Origin: Protula sp. h YS-2021
Lineage: Eukaryota; Annelida; Polychaeta; Sabellida; Serpulidae
DNA: 64,000 nt
Reading direction: 5' to 3'
NCBI GenBank assembly: GCA_949752745.1
Contig: OX457026.1
Span: 45,291,239-45,355,238 of the forward strand
Shown here: positions 10,013-24,092 of the stretch, in pieces
Numbering within the stretch: the first letter of the stretch is position 1
How the letters are laid out: every line of letters begins with the position of its first letter
Made by a program: the position numbers and the translations under genes
Notes under the pieces: model-generated
Databases searched by the model: none
Seen by the model: only the letters and a program-made list of their open reading frames with translations
What the model was told of the DNA's origin: nothing

Positions 10013-13000
10013 CAAGTATTTATTTTCAAGTGACTTTTCTTCTTAACTATACTGAGTGTATTATTTTCGAGCACCTTTTCTTCTTAACTACCTTGAGTGT
10101 TCTATTTGAAATCCCACACTCATTTTCATTTTAAACCACAGTGTTAGCCAGACAAGTTGCATTTCTCGAAAAAAAAGGCTTTACAGATGACGGTGCAAGC
10201 AGTTATAAATTCCCACTATGCAAAGCATGCTCCATCAAGTGACCACTCATCCGGTTGGCATAAAGATCGCACTACGTACTAACCACTCACCGTGGACATA
10301 AAGATCGCACCGTCAAGAGCACACATTGCATGCTCCATCAAGTGACCACTCATCCGATTGGCATAAAGATCACACTACGCAGTGACCACTCACCGTGGAC
10401 ATAAAGATCGCACTGTCCAGAGCACACATTGCTAACAAGAAATTGCAACTGCTTGCAAGCCAACACATGCCAAAGTTCAAAACGTTAAAATGGAAAAGTA
10501 ACTTGTCCGTATTACACACTGGATTAAAAAGGTTACATACTGGATTAAAAGGAAGACCACATTACAGGCACATTCAACGCTGAGCAATCATAAAGCTTAA
10601 CTATACTGAGTGTATTATTTTCGAGCACCTTTTCTTCTTAACTACCTTGAGTGTTCTATTTGAAATCCCACACTCATTTTCATTTTAAACCACAGTGTTA
10701 GCCAGACAAGTTGCATTTCTCGAAAAAAAAAGGCTTTACAGATGACGGTGCAAGCAGTTATAAATTCCCACTATGCAAAGCATGCTCCATCAAGTGACCA
10801 CTCATCCGGTTGGCATAAAGATCGCACTACGTAGTAACCACTCACCGTGGACATAAAGATCGCACCGTCAAGAGCACACATTGCATGCTCCATCAAGTGA
10901 CCACTCATCCGATTGGCATAAAGATCGCACTACGTAGTGACCACTCACCGTGGACATAAAGATCGCACTGTCCAGAGCACACATTGCTAACAAGAAATTG
11001 CAACTGCTTGCAAGCAAACACATGCCAAAGTTCAAAACGTTAAAATGGAAAAGTAACTTGTCCGTATTACACACTGGATTAAAAGGAAGACCACATTACA
11101 AGCACATGCAACGCTGAGCAATCATTAAGCATTTGGACATCTTCAAAATAAAGGCGACTTTTGCAAAGTACTCATCTTTTCAACTTGAAAAGACACACGG
11201 GGCAAATACACAGCCTCAGGCCACCACCTGTTCAGGTACGCAATGCGATTTTTGACATTTGTCCCACCCCACTGATTGTCCTGGTTTCCCTACCCAAAAC
11301 ATGCCAAAGTGTCGATGCCTTAGTCTTGACGACTACAGACACAACAGTTGCCCTATGGAAAAAAAATACATCCCATACTAATTTTGATTTTAAACCACAA
11401 TGTTACACAGACAAGTTGCATTTCTCGGGAAAAAAAAAAAGACTTTACAGATGACGGTGCAAGCAGTTATAAATTCCCACTATGCAAAGCATGCTCCATC
11501 AAGTGACCACTCATCCGGTTGGCATAAAGATCGCACTACGTACTAACCACTCACCGTGGACATAAAGATCGCACCGTCAAGAGCACACATTGCATGCTCC
11601 ATCAAGTGACCACTCATCCGGTTGGCATAAAGATCGCACTACGTAGTGACCACTCACCGTGGACATAAAGATCGCACTGTCCAGAGCACACATTGCTAAC
11701 AAGAAATTGCAACCGCTTGCAAGCAAACACATGCCAAAGTTCAAAACGTTAAAATGGAAAAGTAACTTGTCCGTATTACACACTGGATTAAAAGGAAGAC
11801 CACATTACAAGCACATGCAACGCTGAGCAATCATTAAGCATTTGGACATCTTCAAAATAAAGGCGACTTTTGCAAAGTACTCATCTTTTCAACTTGAAAA
11901 GACACACGGGGCAAATACACAGCCTCAGGCCACCACCTGTTCAGGTACGCAATGCGATTTTTGACATTTGTCCCACCCCACTGATTGTCCTGGTTTCCCT
12001 ACCCAAAACATGCCAAAGTGTCGATGCCTTAGTCTTGACGACTACAGACACAACAGTTGCCCTATGGAAAAAAAATACATCCCATACTAATTTTGATTTT
12101 AAACCACAATGTTACACAGACAAGTTGCATTTCTCGGGAAAAAAAAAAGACTTTACAGATGACGGTGCAAGCAGTTATAAATTCCCACTATGCAAAGCAT
12201 GCTCCATCAAGTGACCACTCATCCGGTTGGCATAAAGATCGCACTACGTACTAACCACTCACCGTGGACATAAAGATCGCACCGTCAAGAGCACACATTG
12301 CATGCTCCATCAAGTGACCACTCATCCGATTGGCATAAAGATCGCACTACGTAGTGACCACTCACCGTGGACATAAAGATCGCACTGTCCAGAGCACACA
12401 TTGCTAACAAGAAATTGCAACTGCTTGCAAGCAAACACATGCCAAAGTTCAAAACGTTAAAATGGAAAAGTAACTTGTCCGTATTACACACTGGATTAAA
12501 AGGAAGACCACATTACAAGCACATGCAACGCTGAGCAATCATTAAGCATTTGGACATCTTCAAAATAAAGGCGACTTTTGCAAAGTACTCATCTTTTCAA
12601 CTTGAAAAGACACACGGGGCAAATACACAGCCTCAGGCCACCACCTGTTCAGGTACGCAATGCGATTTTTGACATTTGTCCCACCCCACTGATTGTCCTG
12701 GTTTCCCTACCCAAAACATGCCAAAGTGTCGATGCCTTAGTCTTGACGACTACAGACACAACAGTTTCCCTATGGAAAAAAAATACATCCCATACTAATT
12801 TTGATTTTAAACCACAATGTTACACAGACAAGTTGCATTTCTCGGGAAAAAAAAAAGACTTTACAGATGACGGTGCAAGCAGTTATAAATTCCCACTATG
12901 CAAAGCATGCTCCATCAAGTGACCACTCATCCGGTTGGCATAAAGATCGCACTACGTAGTAACCACTCACCGTGGACATAAAGATCGCACCGTCAAGAGC

Positions 13001-16000
13001 ACACATTGCATGCTCCATCAAGTGACCACTCATCCGATTGGCATAAAGATCGCACTACGTAGTGACCACTCACCGTGGACATAAAGATCGCACTGTCCAG
13101 AGCACACATTGCTAACAAGAAATTGCAACTGCTTGCAAGCAAACACATGCCAAAGTTCAAAACGTTAAAATGGAAAAGTAACTTGTCCGTATTACACACT
13201 GGATTAAAAGGAAGACCACATTACAAGCACATGCAACGCTGAGCAATCATTAAGCATTTGGACATCTTCAAAATAAAGGCGACTTTTGCAAAGTACTCAT
13301 CTTTTCAACTTGAAAAGACACACGGGGCAAATACACAGCCTCAGGCCACCACCTGTTCAGGTACGCAATGCGATTTTTGACATTTGTCCCACCCCACTGA
13401 TTGTCCTGGTTTCCCTACCCAAAACATGCCAAAGTGTCGATGCCTTAGTCTTGACGACTACAGACACAACAGTTGCCCTATGGAAAAAAAATACATCCCA
13501 TACTAATTTTGATTTTAAACCACAATGTTACACAGACAAGTTGCATTTCTCGGGAAAAAAAAAAGACTTTACAGATGACGGTGCAAGCAGTTATAAATTC
13601 CCACTATGCAAAGCATGCTCCATCAAGTGACCACTCATCCGGTTGGCATAAAGATCGCACTACGTAGTAACCACTCACCGTGGACATAAAGATCGCACCG
13701 TCAAGAGCACACATTGCATGCTCCATCAAGTGACCACTCATCCGATTGGCATAAAGATCGCACTACGTAGTGACCACTCACCGTGGACATAAAGATCGCA
13801 CTGTCCAGAGCACACATTGCTAACAAGAAATTGCAACTGCTTGCAAGCAAACACATGCCAAAGTTCAAAACGTTAAAATGGAAAAGTAACTTGTCCGTAT
13901 TACACACTGGATTAAAAGGAAGACCACATTACAAGCACATGCAACGCTGAGCAATCATTAAGCATTTGGACATCTTCAAAATAAAGGCGACTTTTGCAAA
14001 GTACTCATCTTTTCAACTTGAAAAGACACACGGGGCAAATACACAGCCTCAGGCCACCACCTGTTCAGGTACGCAATGCGATTTTTGACATTTGTCCCAC
14101 CCCACTGATTGTCCTGGTTTCCCTACCCAAAACATGCCAAAGTGTCGATGCCTTAGTCTTGACGACTACAGACACAACAGTTGCCCTATGGAAAAAAAAT
14201 ACATCCCATACTAATTTTGATTTTAAACCACAATGTTACACAGACAAGTTGCATTTCTCGGGAAAAAAAAAAAGACTTTACAGATGACGGTGCAAGCAGT
14301 TATAAATTCCCACTATGCAAAGCATGCTCCATCAAGTGACCACTCATCCGGTTGGCATAAAGATCGCACTACGTACTAACCACTCACCGTGGACATAAAG
14401 ATCGCACCGTCAAGAGCACACATTGCATGCTCCATCAAGTGACCACTCATCCGATTGGCATAAAGATCGCACTACGTAGTGACCACTCACCGTGGACATA
14501 AAGATCGCACTGTCCAGAGCACACATTGCTAACAAGAAATTGCAACTGCTTGCAAGCAAACACATGCCAAAGTTCAAAACGTTAAAATGGAAAAGTAACT
14601 TGTCCGTATTACACACTGGATTAAAAGGAAGACCACATTACAAGCACATGCAACGCTGAGCAATCATTAAGCATTTGGACATCTTCAAAATAAAGGCGAC
14701 TTTTGCAAAGTACTCATCTTTTCAACTTGAAAAGACACACGGGGCAAATACACAGCCTCAGGCCACCACCTGTTCAGGTACGCAATGCGATTTTTGACAT
14801 TTGTCCCACCCCACTGATTGTCCTGGTTTCCCTACCCAAAACATGCCAAAGTGTCGATGCCTTAGTCTTGACGACTACAGACACAACAGTTGCCCTATGG
14901 AAAAAAAATACATCCCATACTAATTTTGATTTTAAACCACAATGTTACACAGACAAGTTGCATTTCTCGGGAAAAAAAAAGACTTTACAGATGACGGTGC
15001 AAGCAGTTATAAATTCCCACTATGCAAAGCATGCTCCATCAAGTGACCACTCATCCGGTTGGCATAAAGATCGCACTACGTAGTAACCACTCACCGTGGA
15101 CAGAAAGATCGCACCGTCAAGAGCACACATTGCATGCTCCATCAAGTGACCACTCATCCGATTGGCATAAAGATCGCACTACGCAGTGACCACTCACCGT
15201 GGACATAAAGATCGCACTGTCCAGAGCACACATTGCTAACAAGAAATTGCAACTGCTTGCAAGCAAACACATGCCAAAGTTCAAAACGTTGAAATGGAAA
15301 AGTAACTTGTCCGTATTACACACTGGATTAAAAGGAAGACCACATTACAAGCACATGCAACGCTGAGCAATCATTAAGCATTTGGACATCTTCAAAATAA
15401 AGGCGACTTTTGCAAAGTACTCATCTTTTCAACTTGAAAAGACACACGGGGCAAATACACAGCCTCAGGCCACCACCTGTTCAGGTACGCAATGCGATTT
15501 TTGACATTTGTCCCACCCCACTGATTGTCCTGGTTTCCCTACCCAAAACATGCCAAAGTGTCGATGCCTTAGTCTTGACGACTACAGACACAACAGTTGC
15601 CCTATGGAATAAAAATACATCCCATACTAATTTTGATTTTAAACCACAATGTTACACAGACAAGTTGCATTTCTCGGGAAAAAAAAAAGACTTTACAGAT
15701 GACGGTGCAAGCAGTTATAAATTCCCACTATGCAAAGCATGCTCCATCAAGTGACCACTCATCCGGTTGGCATAAAGATCGCACTACGTAGTAACCACTC
15801 ACCGTGGACATAAAGATCGCACCGTCAAGAGCACACATTGCATGCTCCATCAAGTGACCACTCATCCGATTGGCATAAAGATCGCACTACGTAGTGACCA
15901 CTCACCGTGGACATAAAGATCGCACTGTCCAGAGCACACATTGCTAACAAGAAATTGCAACTGCTTGCAAGCAAACACATGCCAAAGTTCAAAACGTTGA

Positions 16001-16039
16001 AATGGAAAAGTAACTTGTCCGTATTACACACTGGATTAA
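10013..16039. repeat. Satellite-like array, period about 708 bp
   Basis: Homologous points recur every 707-709 bp (for example plus-strand 11161, 11870, 12578, 13286, 13994, 14703, 15410), giving seven near-identical units. The start (10013-10600) is a shorter, about 565-bp variant. Each unit contains an internal about 104-bp direct duplication beginning CATGCTCCATCAAGTGACCA, with CATAAAGATCGCAC twice in each half. Identical frames recur per unit (plus 97-126 codons, minus 68 codons), but they are most simply by-products of repeat identity. The array ends about 24 bp from the stop codon of the minus-strand gene at 16064, so that gene's 3' UTR would run into it. Confidence 0.9.
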
Positions 16040-16063
16040 AACCAAAAAAACAGACAGGTATCT

Positions 16064-16302
16064 TTAATATTTTGTAGCTTTGGAGCCATGCCTCATCCAT
16101 GAAATTTTTTTCTGAATTTTCTTAACGTTATAATTATGGAGAGTTCCACCCTTCCTTCTGCTTTCGTTCAGCCTTGACGCTATCTGAGAACAGTTTGGTG
16201 TCGTATCTTTTTGCAAATAGTCACTGAAGAGCTCTTGAAATTCCGCATTCTGTTCTGCTGAGAAGTATGTTCTTCTCTTGGACTTACGCATTTTCTGATG
16301 CT
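16064..16302 (-). CDS. Terminal exon with small DNA-binding-like domain
   Basis: It encodes KRRTYFSAEQNAEFQELFSD ... NCSQIASRLNESRR ... NVKKIQKKIS, then a stop. Length, basic start and helical pattern resemble the SANT/homeodomain-like C-terminal module often found after this recombinase domain. That assignment is from recall. The stop is about 24 bp from the satellite array. Confidence 0.7.
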
Positions 16303-19300
16303 CTGCCAAAAAAGAAAAAAAAAACATTTTATTATTTCTTTCTTGGGTTTCGTTATCGTTTTTTATTGAAAAGTAATAAAGATAAATGACTTGCTGTTTC
16401 TATTATGTGTTACAATTATTTTCCTGTCGACTTTTTTTATATGACCCAAGCCAGCCTTTTAATAACTGCACAATCAGTTAATAATGTGCATTTAAACGAA
16501 ATCAATAAACGGACAATATCACAACCTATGCAGATTTCCATTTCGGCTTCCTCGCGTTCGAACATATCTGGGGCAAACCAGTCATTTTCATCGTCCTCAA
16601 CGGGAGTTTCTGGTCTGTGCTGTGGATTCGGCTGTAGGGCATCGTCTTCTTCATCTATACCAAGGTCTTCCTCTCTTCGTCTGATCTCCTCTTCCTCACT
16701 GACTTTTACTATTTCTAACATAAAAAGGATGCAATTTAATCATGAATGTAATTTATCCTGCTACAGAGACCCACCATGTTTACCAAAATAGATATTTATA
16801 TTTATTTTAATTTCTTTTTTAAAAACAAGCGGCAGCTATTGAAATTTATCTGCCTGTCCGTAATCTTGTTTCGATTAAAATTAAAGTGCTTACAGGCATA
16901 AATTGAACACGTTTCCATCCCTGTGGTATAAAAAAACTTACCAGCCATATCGATGTCATGCAAAGGCGTATTCATATACTTCTTCGTTAATCCCAAATCC
17001 TGTATCAGCAAAACCTTTGCCACTTCCAGCCTTTCAATTGACGGACTGAGCTGTCGGTAGAAAACCTTGTGGACCTCGGTGGTATGCCCCATGTGGTCAA
17101 GGAAATGCTCCAACTGCTGCTGTGTTAGGTCGAACGACTGAAACGCAATACAAATTAATATACTAAAACATGCATTTTATACCGAAACAGACCTTGAATT
17201 GGAGGAAATATGGTTTAGAAAACATATATTACAATTAAATATACACCACACTGAAATCTATACTGTAAATTAATTTTAATTAATTATTTGCACAGACAGG
17301 ACACTATAATTACCTGAGTGAGAGTGGCAAAATATTTTCTCAAATTAGTGGACCTAATTCGTTCTGGGTACTGTAACTCGGCTTCTTTGGTGACGGTTGC
17401 CAATGCAGTGTAGCCACGAACCACTCCAAACGCTAATTAAAGTAGGATAAATTCATTGTTTTTAATAACAATAAAGATGTCTGTATTGTTTTCTGGTTTA
17501 AAATTCGATTACATACAGCCAGCAAACTTGCTTCGTTAAGCTTTTTTATTTAAAATCTATTTACTTACAGATAGAATTTTTTTCTTTTCACAATCTTTTT
17601 CTTTGAACGCGAATTACGTAGCACAAGATGTATATTCCACATTAAACTTGCCTCTCCGCGCAAAAAGATAAGGACTGTTGACACTGACGCCTACTTTTCT
17701 CCTATTCTGCACAATAAAGTGCAGCAACTTTGAACACAGTTGCGGAACAATGCACGGCACTGGTTTCGACCACTGAAAACACCAAAATAGAAACTATGGT
17801 AAAAAGAACATACATCTGTATGCTTTGTAATTTTAAATCAAATTAAAAGACTGATAAAGCCCACATTTCGTCCATCGCTAACTATAACCCAAATTATCTG
17901 TGCACTTTTCTTCAGTCAAACTAAATAAAAATTTCTATTTTGCTCCATATAATGGCGAAGTACAACACCTATATTACTGAGAAACTACAAACCTTTCCCC
18001 TGATTTCAATGACTTCATGTGTTCTTAGAATGTGTCGCTCACTCTGGGAAAGTTCCCCCATCAGGTCGTCGGAGATCTCGTCTATATCTTGTATTCTTTG
18101 CTCGTAACTGCTCAACCTAAAACATTTATTTTGAAATGCACAAGAAAATCCACAAACAATTACTTCTATTCCTTATTTACTTTATTTCATAACTTCACTA
18201 TTTGCCCCTGTGATTTTAAAGCAAAGTAAAATGCAGATAAATGTCTCCCTTAACTGAATCCTAAATTCTCGGTATCATTCTCTGCCTTTAAAACCATATC
18301 AAATAAGACAAGTCCCACCTTTCTTCTAAGAGTTAAACGCAGCCACATTTTTATTCAGTTTACACCAAAAAAGAAATGATATAAAAATAAATAGTACTTA
18401 CATTATGGCCTGGACTTCTCCGCACCGTCTTCTGTTGAAGGAAATCAGCTTGGCAATGACAAGAATGATGGCTCGGTGGTAGTTTCCGTACGTCACATCT
18501 TCGCAGTCGAAATTTGACATTTCTGTGTTCAGGTAGCTGGCCAGTTTTGTCACATCGGCAGGCAGAGGCAAGGGTTTTCTAATGTTTAACTTTCTGTTGA
18601 AGAGGCAGACTTTCGCGAGGTTTGATGACCATTTGATGTCCATTAGTTGTAAGAAATCTGTTGCATCTTGTCGACGTTGTGGTTTCTTATCTATTATTGC
18701 TTGGCTAAGCTTGATATTGGCGAGGCGCTTGAGATCATAACGCAGCTTTATGGCATTTGATGGAGCCTGGAACTTTTCGTCGTTGTTTTCGTCTTGGAGG
18801 GACACTTGCATGGCTCCCTTGCACACCGTCTTAAAATGCTCGGGTTTTACATAATATGAAAAATCTTCATCCTTTTCTTCTGTGTTAATCTCGTTCATCG
18901 CAACTAGGAGGCGAGATGCTAATCGCATAACTCCCGAAGTATAGTACTTTCGGTTTATCTTGTTACCAGCGTTCCGAATCATCCAATCATTTCCGAGCCC
19001 AACTATCAGAGGGTCTTGCTGGGCAATGACGGTTATCTTGTCAGCCTTCATAATTGGAAACACTTCTTTCTTCAGGAGGTTGCTTGCTTGCCCTTTTTTT
19101 GAGGTTCCAGCTAGTGCTCGAGCCTGGACCTGGAGTTCACCAATACTTGGAATGTAAGGTGTCACTTCGAAGCTAGTACAATTGTTGATGTGTCGCCGAA
19201 GATAACTAATTTTTAGCCACTCCATGCAGTATGCGCAAGGCCCGTACTGATGTATGTCGAACTCCACGTCACAGGTACATCTTCTTCCCAACAGAATTTC

Positions 19301-22300
19301 TCCCCTTCCCTTGTTGATTACTCGCAAATTATGCTCATGGTTTCCTCTTAGTCTAAGATTTTGATACATTATGTCCCGTTTACTTTTATTTTCTTCTTTG
19401 ATAATTGACTCAATTTCAGGATTCCTTATATGTATGTTCGATCTGACATGAGTGGCGAAGCTGGTAAATAATTTGTCTGTGTCCCTCTGATCACACTCAA
19501 ACGGACAAGCCTGTAAGGAGTTGCGAACGCGTTTCATCCTGGATTCACATGTGCCTGTGTCTTCCTTGGCAACGGCAGTGCAATATATTTCCGGGAATGT
19601 TTTATCATATACACGGTCTTTAACGTGCGTCGCTGGCCTACCACGACCTTTCATTTCAAAAGAGGTTCGTTTTTGTTGCTCTGTAATGTTTGACACTACT
19701 TTCGCAAAACTTGCAGATTGAGGGAACTCTTCGTCAGATAATTCTGTGGTAGAGGTTGAAGTTTGAAATACTTGATATGAGTGGTGCTTTTTTGGTTTGG
19801 ATGATTTTCTTTTCTCTTTACTGCCTTTGTGTTGTGTGGGTGTCTGTGCTGTTTTCTTCCTTTTTATTTCCGGCGATGCCATCGTTACGATATCTGAAGA
19901 TGTCCGCTTTTTACCGTATTTTTTTGACGTCCCAGCCTTTGGCACCCCCGTGTCAGACACTGAGTCTTCATCACTGTCATCCGAAAATGGACAAAATTGT
20001 GACCCCTCAGGATCAGAATCTCGCGTTTTCTGAGCCCCAGGACCCGTTTGAAATAGCTGATATGAGTGGTGCTTTTTCGATTTGGATAATTTTCTTTTCT
20101 CTTTACTGCCTTTGGGTTGTGTGGGTGTCTGTGCTGTTTTCTTCCTTTTTATTTCCGGCGATGCCATCGTTACGACATCTGAAGATGTCCGCTTTTTACC
20201 GTATTTTTTTGACGTCCCAGCCTTTGGCACCCCCGTGTCAGACACTGAGTCTTCATCACTGTCATCCGAAAATGGACAAAATTGTGACCCCTCAGGATCA
20301 GAATCTCGCGTTTTCTGAGCCCCAGGACCCGTTTGAAAGCGCTGATATGAGTGGTGCTTTTTTGGTTTGGATAATTTTCTTTTCTCTTTACTGCCTTTGT
20401 GTTGTGTGGGTGTCTGTACTGTTTCCTTCCTTTTTATTTCCGGCGATGCCATCGTTACGATATTTGAAGATGTCCGCTTTTTACCGTATTTTTCTGACGT
20501 CCCAGGCTTTTGCACCTCTGTGTCAGACACTGATTCTTCATCACTGTCATCCGAAGATGGACAAAATTCGGAATCACTAAAATTCAATATTTCTTTGACT
20601 TTAGAACTGCGCTTTTTCTTTCTTAACAGTTTTTTCTTTTTTTGTTGTACCAGTTTGTCAAAGGAATTTACACATGAGATCTGCTCTTGTTCTTGACGCA
20701 TTCGTCGTGCCATCACCTTTTCTGGCAACTTAAACTGCAACAGGAAAAGGGACTGCCATGTAACTTGCGTTTTATCCACTAGTCTGTATCATTTATTTAT
20801 TTTTAACCAAATATAATGACAGACAAAACTGCATGTTTCCTTCGAAGAACTAATGCTAAAGGCAATCTTACCAATAACTGTTTTTTTTTTCTAATTTCAC
20901 ACCAAAATGAAATTACTGACAAGAGGCATGTTTCCTTGCAAGTATTACAGCTAAAAGCATTGTTATCTGTATTTTTTTATTTTAAACTAAAGTTGAAGAC
21001 AGACAAATAATTGCATCTGTACTTTTTTTTCATTTTAAATCAAACTGCAGACGGACTAATATTTGCCTCTGTACTTTTTTTCATTTTAAACCAAAGTTCA
21101 AGACGGACAAATATTTGCATCTGTATTTTTTTTTATTTTAAACTAAAGTTGAAGACAGACAAATAATTGCATCTGTACTTTTTTTCATTTTAAACCAAAC
21201 TGCAAATATTTGCATCTGTACTTTTTTTCATTTTCAACTAAAGTTGAAGACGGACAAATATTTGCATCGGTACTTTTTTTCATTTTAAACCAAAGCTCAA
21301 GACGGAAAAATATTTGCAGATCTTTCTTAAAACTGTAAAAACAAACACAAACCCGTTGTAGTTCTGGATATTCTTCAGGCGGCTCTATCATTCCTTCATC
21401 TGACAATTGTTCTGCTTCTGTCTGTAGTACAGGGGCATCTGATTGTGTGTCTGATTCTTTTTGGAATGCTTCGCTTGATTGTTCATGCAGGCCAACTTCA
21501 ATTCTTAACGTGCGCTTCTCCTATAACATATTACCCATTCATGTTTCTTTATAATTTTTTCCCAAAGCCATTAAGGAAACAATAGCCTGGTTTGTTAAAA
21601 TTATTCCTTTTACGCCACAAACAATTAACGGAAATTGTTTTATGATATTTTTTAAAATACCATATTATTCTTTTAAATCACAACTACCAACAATGCCAAA
21701 TGACGTTATCGAATATTATAGAACACATACGGACCTTAATCGGTATCTCTTCGATAAGAGATTCCGAATTCTCGTCTGTTTCAGATTCTGTGTCTGCTTT
21801 CTCTGGCACTATTTCGGTAATATATTCTAAGGTCTTGTCTGTTTCAGATTCTGTGTACGCTGTATCTGGCACTGTTGCGGCCTTGTCCGGATATTCTATG
21901 ATTGCCCCCGTTTCTTTCTACAAATAAAAAATATACAATAAAACGTTTACTGATGCTAGTGATCTGTATCAATTATGATTTTTAACTAAACACAGTCACA
22001 GATAAATACCGTTTGAATCCTCATATATTACGTTTTCTCAATATTTTGCTGAGACTAAAAATCTGTATCTTTAACTGATTTTAAGCAGAAAAATAGACAG
22101 ACAAACATGATTTCAATCCTACTACTTTACGTTTCCTCAATATACAATCAATTAACTTTGCTAAGCGGGGGCAGCAATTATCTGTATCATTTGCTGATTT
22201 TCAATCAAAGAATCAGACAGATCTGATTTCAATATTAGTGTTTTTATTTATATATTTATTTATTTTTTTTTGGGGGGGGGGTGGTGGGGGGGGGGTAAAC

Positions 22301-24006
22301 TAAAAGACCTGTTCAACTTGTAAAGCCGGTTGCTGCACTTGTTCGTCTGACGTTTCTGGCTGTGCCAGTGGTACTGTTGCTGCCATGTCCAGAGATGCTG
22401 TGACTGCCCCCTTTTCTTTCTGAAAATATGAAAAAAAAATATATATATATATATATATAATCAAGCGTTTGCAATTACTAGTGATCTGTATCGATTCTGA
22501 TTTTTAACTAAACACAGTCACAGATAAATACCGTTTGAACCCTCATATATTACGTTTTCTCAATATTTTACTGAGACTAAAAATCTGTATCTTTTACCGA
22601 TTTTAAACAGAAAAATAGACAGACAAATATCATTTCAATCCTACTACTTTACGTTTCCTCAATATACAATCAATTAACTTTGCTAAGCGGGGGCAGCAAT
22701 AATCTGTATCATTTGCTGATTTTCAACCAAAGATCAGACATGTATGATTTTAATCCTAGTGTTTTTTTTTTTGTTTTTTTTTTGGGGGGGGGGGGGCTAA
22801 ACTTAAGACCTGTTCAACTTGTAAAGGTGTCCACCCTGTTTCGTGTGGTTGCTGCACTTGTTCGCCTGACGTTTCTGGCTGTGCCAGTGGCACTGTTGCT
22901 GCCATGTCCAGAGATGCTGTGACTGCCCCAGTTTCTTTCTGAAAATATGAAAAAAATACTTATATATATATATATATATATAATCAAGCGTTTGCAATTG
23001 CAAGTGATCTGTAGCGATTCTGATTTTTAACGAAACACAGTCACAGATAAATACCGTTTGAACCCTCATATATTACGTTTTCTCAATATTTTGCTGAGAC
23101 TAAAAATCTGTATCTTTTACTTATTTTATGCAGAAAAATAGACAGGCAAATATCATTTCAATCCTCCTACTTTACGTTTCCACAATATACAATCAATTAA
23201 GTGTGCTACGCGGGGGGCAGCAATTATCTGTATCATTTGCTGATTTTAAACCAAAGAATCAGACATATCTGATTTTACATACTAGTGTTTTTTTTTATTT
23301 ATTTATTTTTTTTTTGGGGGGGGGGGGAGTGGGAGGGCGGTAAACTAAAAGACCTGTTCAACTTGTAAAGGCGGTTGCTGTACTTGTTCGTCTGACGTTT
23401 CCGGTTGCACCAGTGACACTGTTGCGGCCTTGTCCAGAGATGCTGTGACTGCCCCAGTTTCTTTCTGAAAATTTGAAAAAATACTTATATATATATACAA
23501 TCAAGCGTTTGCTGATGCTAGTGATCTGTATCAATTCTGATTTTTTACGAAACACAGTCACAGATAAATACCGTTTGAACCCTCATATATTACGTTTTCT
23601 CAATATTTTGCTGAGACTAAAAATCTGTATCTTTTACTTATTTTAAGCAGAAAAATAGACAGACAAATATCATTTGAATCCTACTACTTTACGTTTCCAC
23701 AATATACAATCAATTAAGTTTGCTACGCGGGGGTAGCAATTATCTGTATCATTTGCTGATTTTAAACCAAAGAATCACACAGATCTGATTTTAGTACTAG
23801 TGTTTTTTTTATTTATTTATTTCTTTTTTTTTGGGGGGGGGGGACGGGGGGGCGCGCGGTAAACTAAAAGACCTGTTCAACTTGTAAAGGCGGTTGCTGT
23901 ACTTGTTCGTCTGACGTTTCCGGTTGCACCAGTGACGCTGTTGCGGCCTTCTCCAGAGATGCTGTGACTGCCCCCGTTTCTTTCTGAAAATATGAAAAAA
24001 ATATAC

Positions 24007-24092
<86 letters not shown>

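Noticed and set aside
10868..16100. Identical 68-codon minus and 97-126-codon plus frames recurring every 708 bp
   Set aside because: They recur because the satellite units are identical. There is no domain or splice context, and the plus frame needs a non-ATG start.
19756..20580. 274-codon plus-strand frame opposite the large recombinase exon
   Set aside because: Antisense shadow of the in-frame 285-bp repeats. The minus frame is 793 codons and has recognisable domains.
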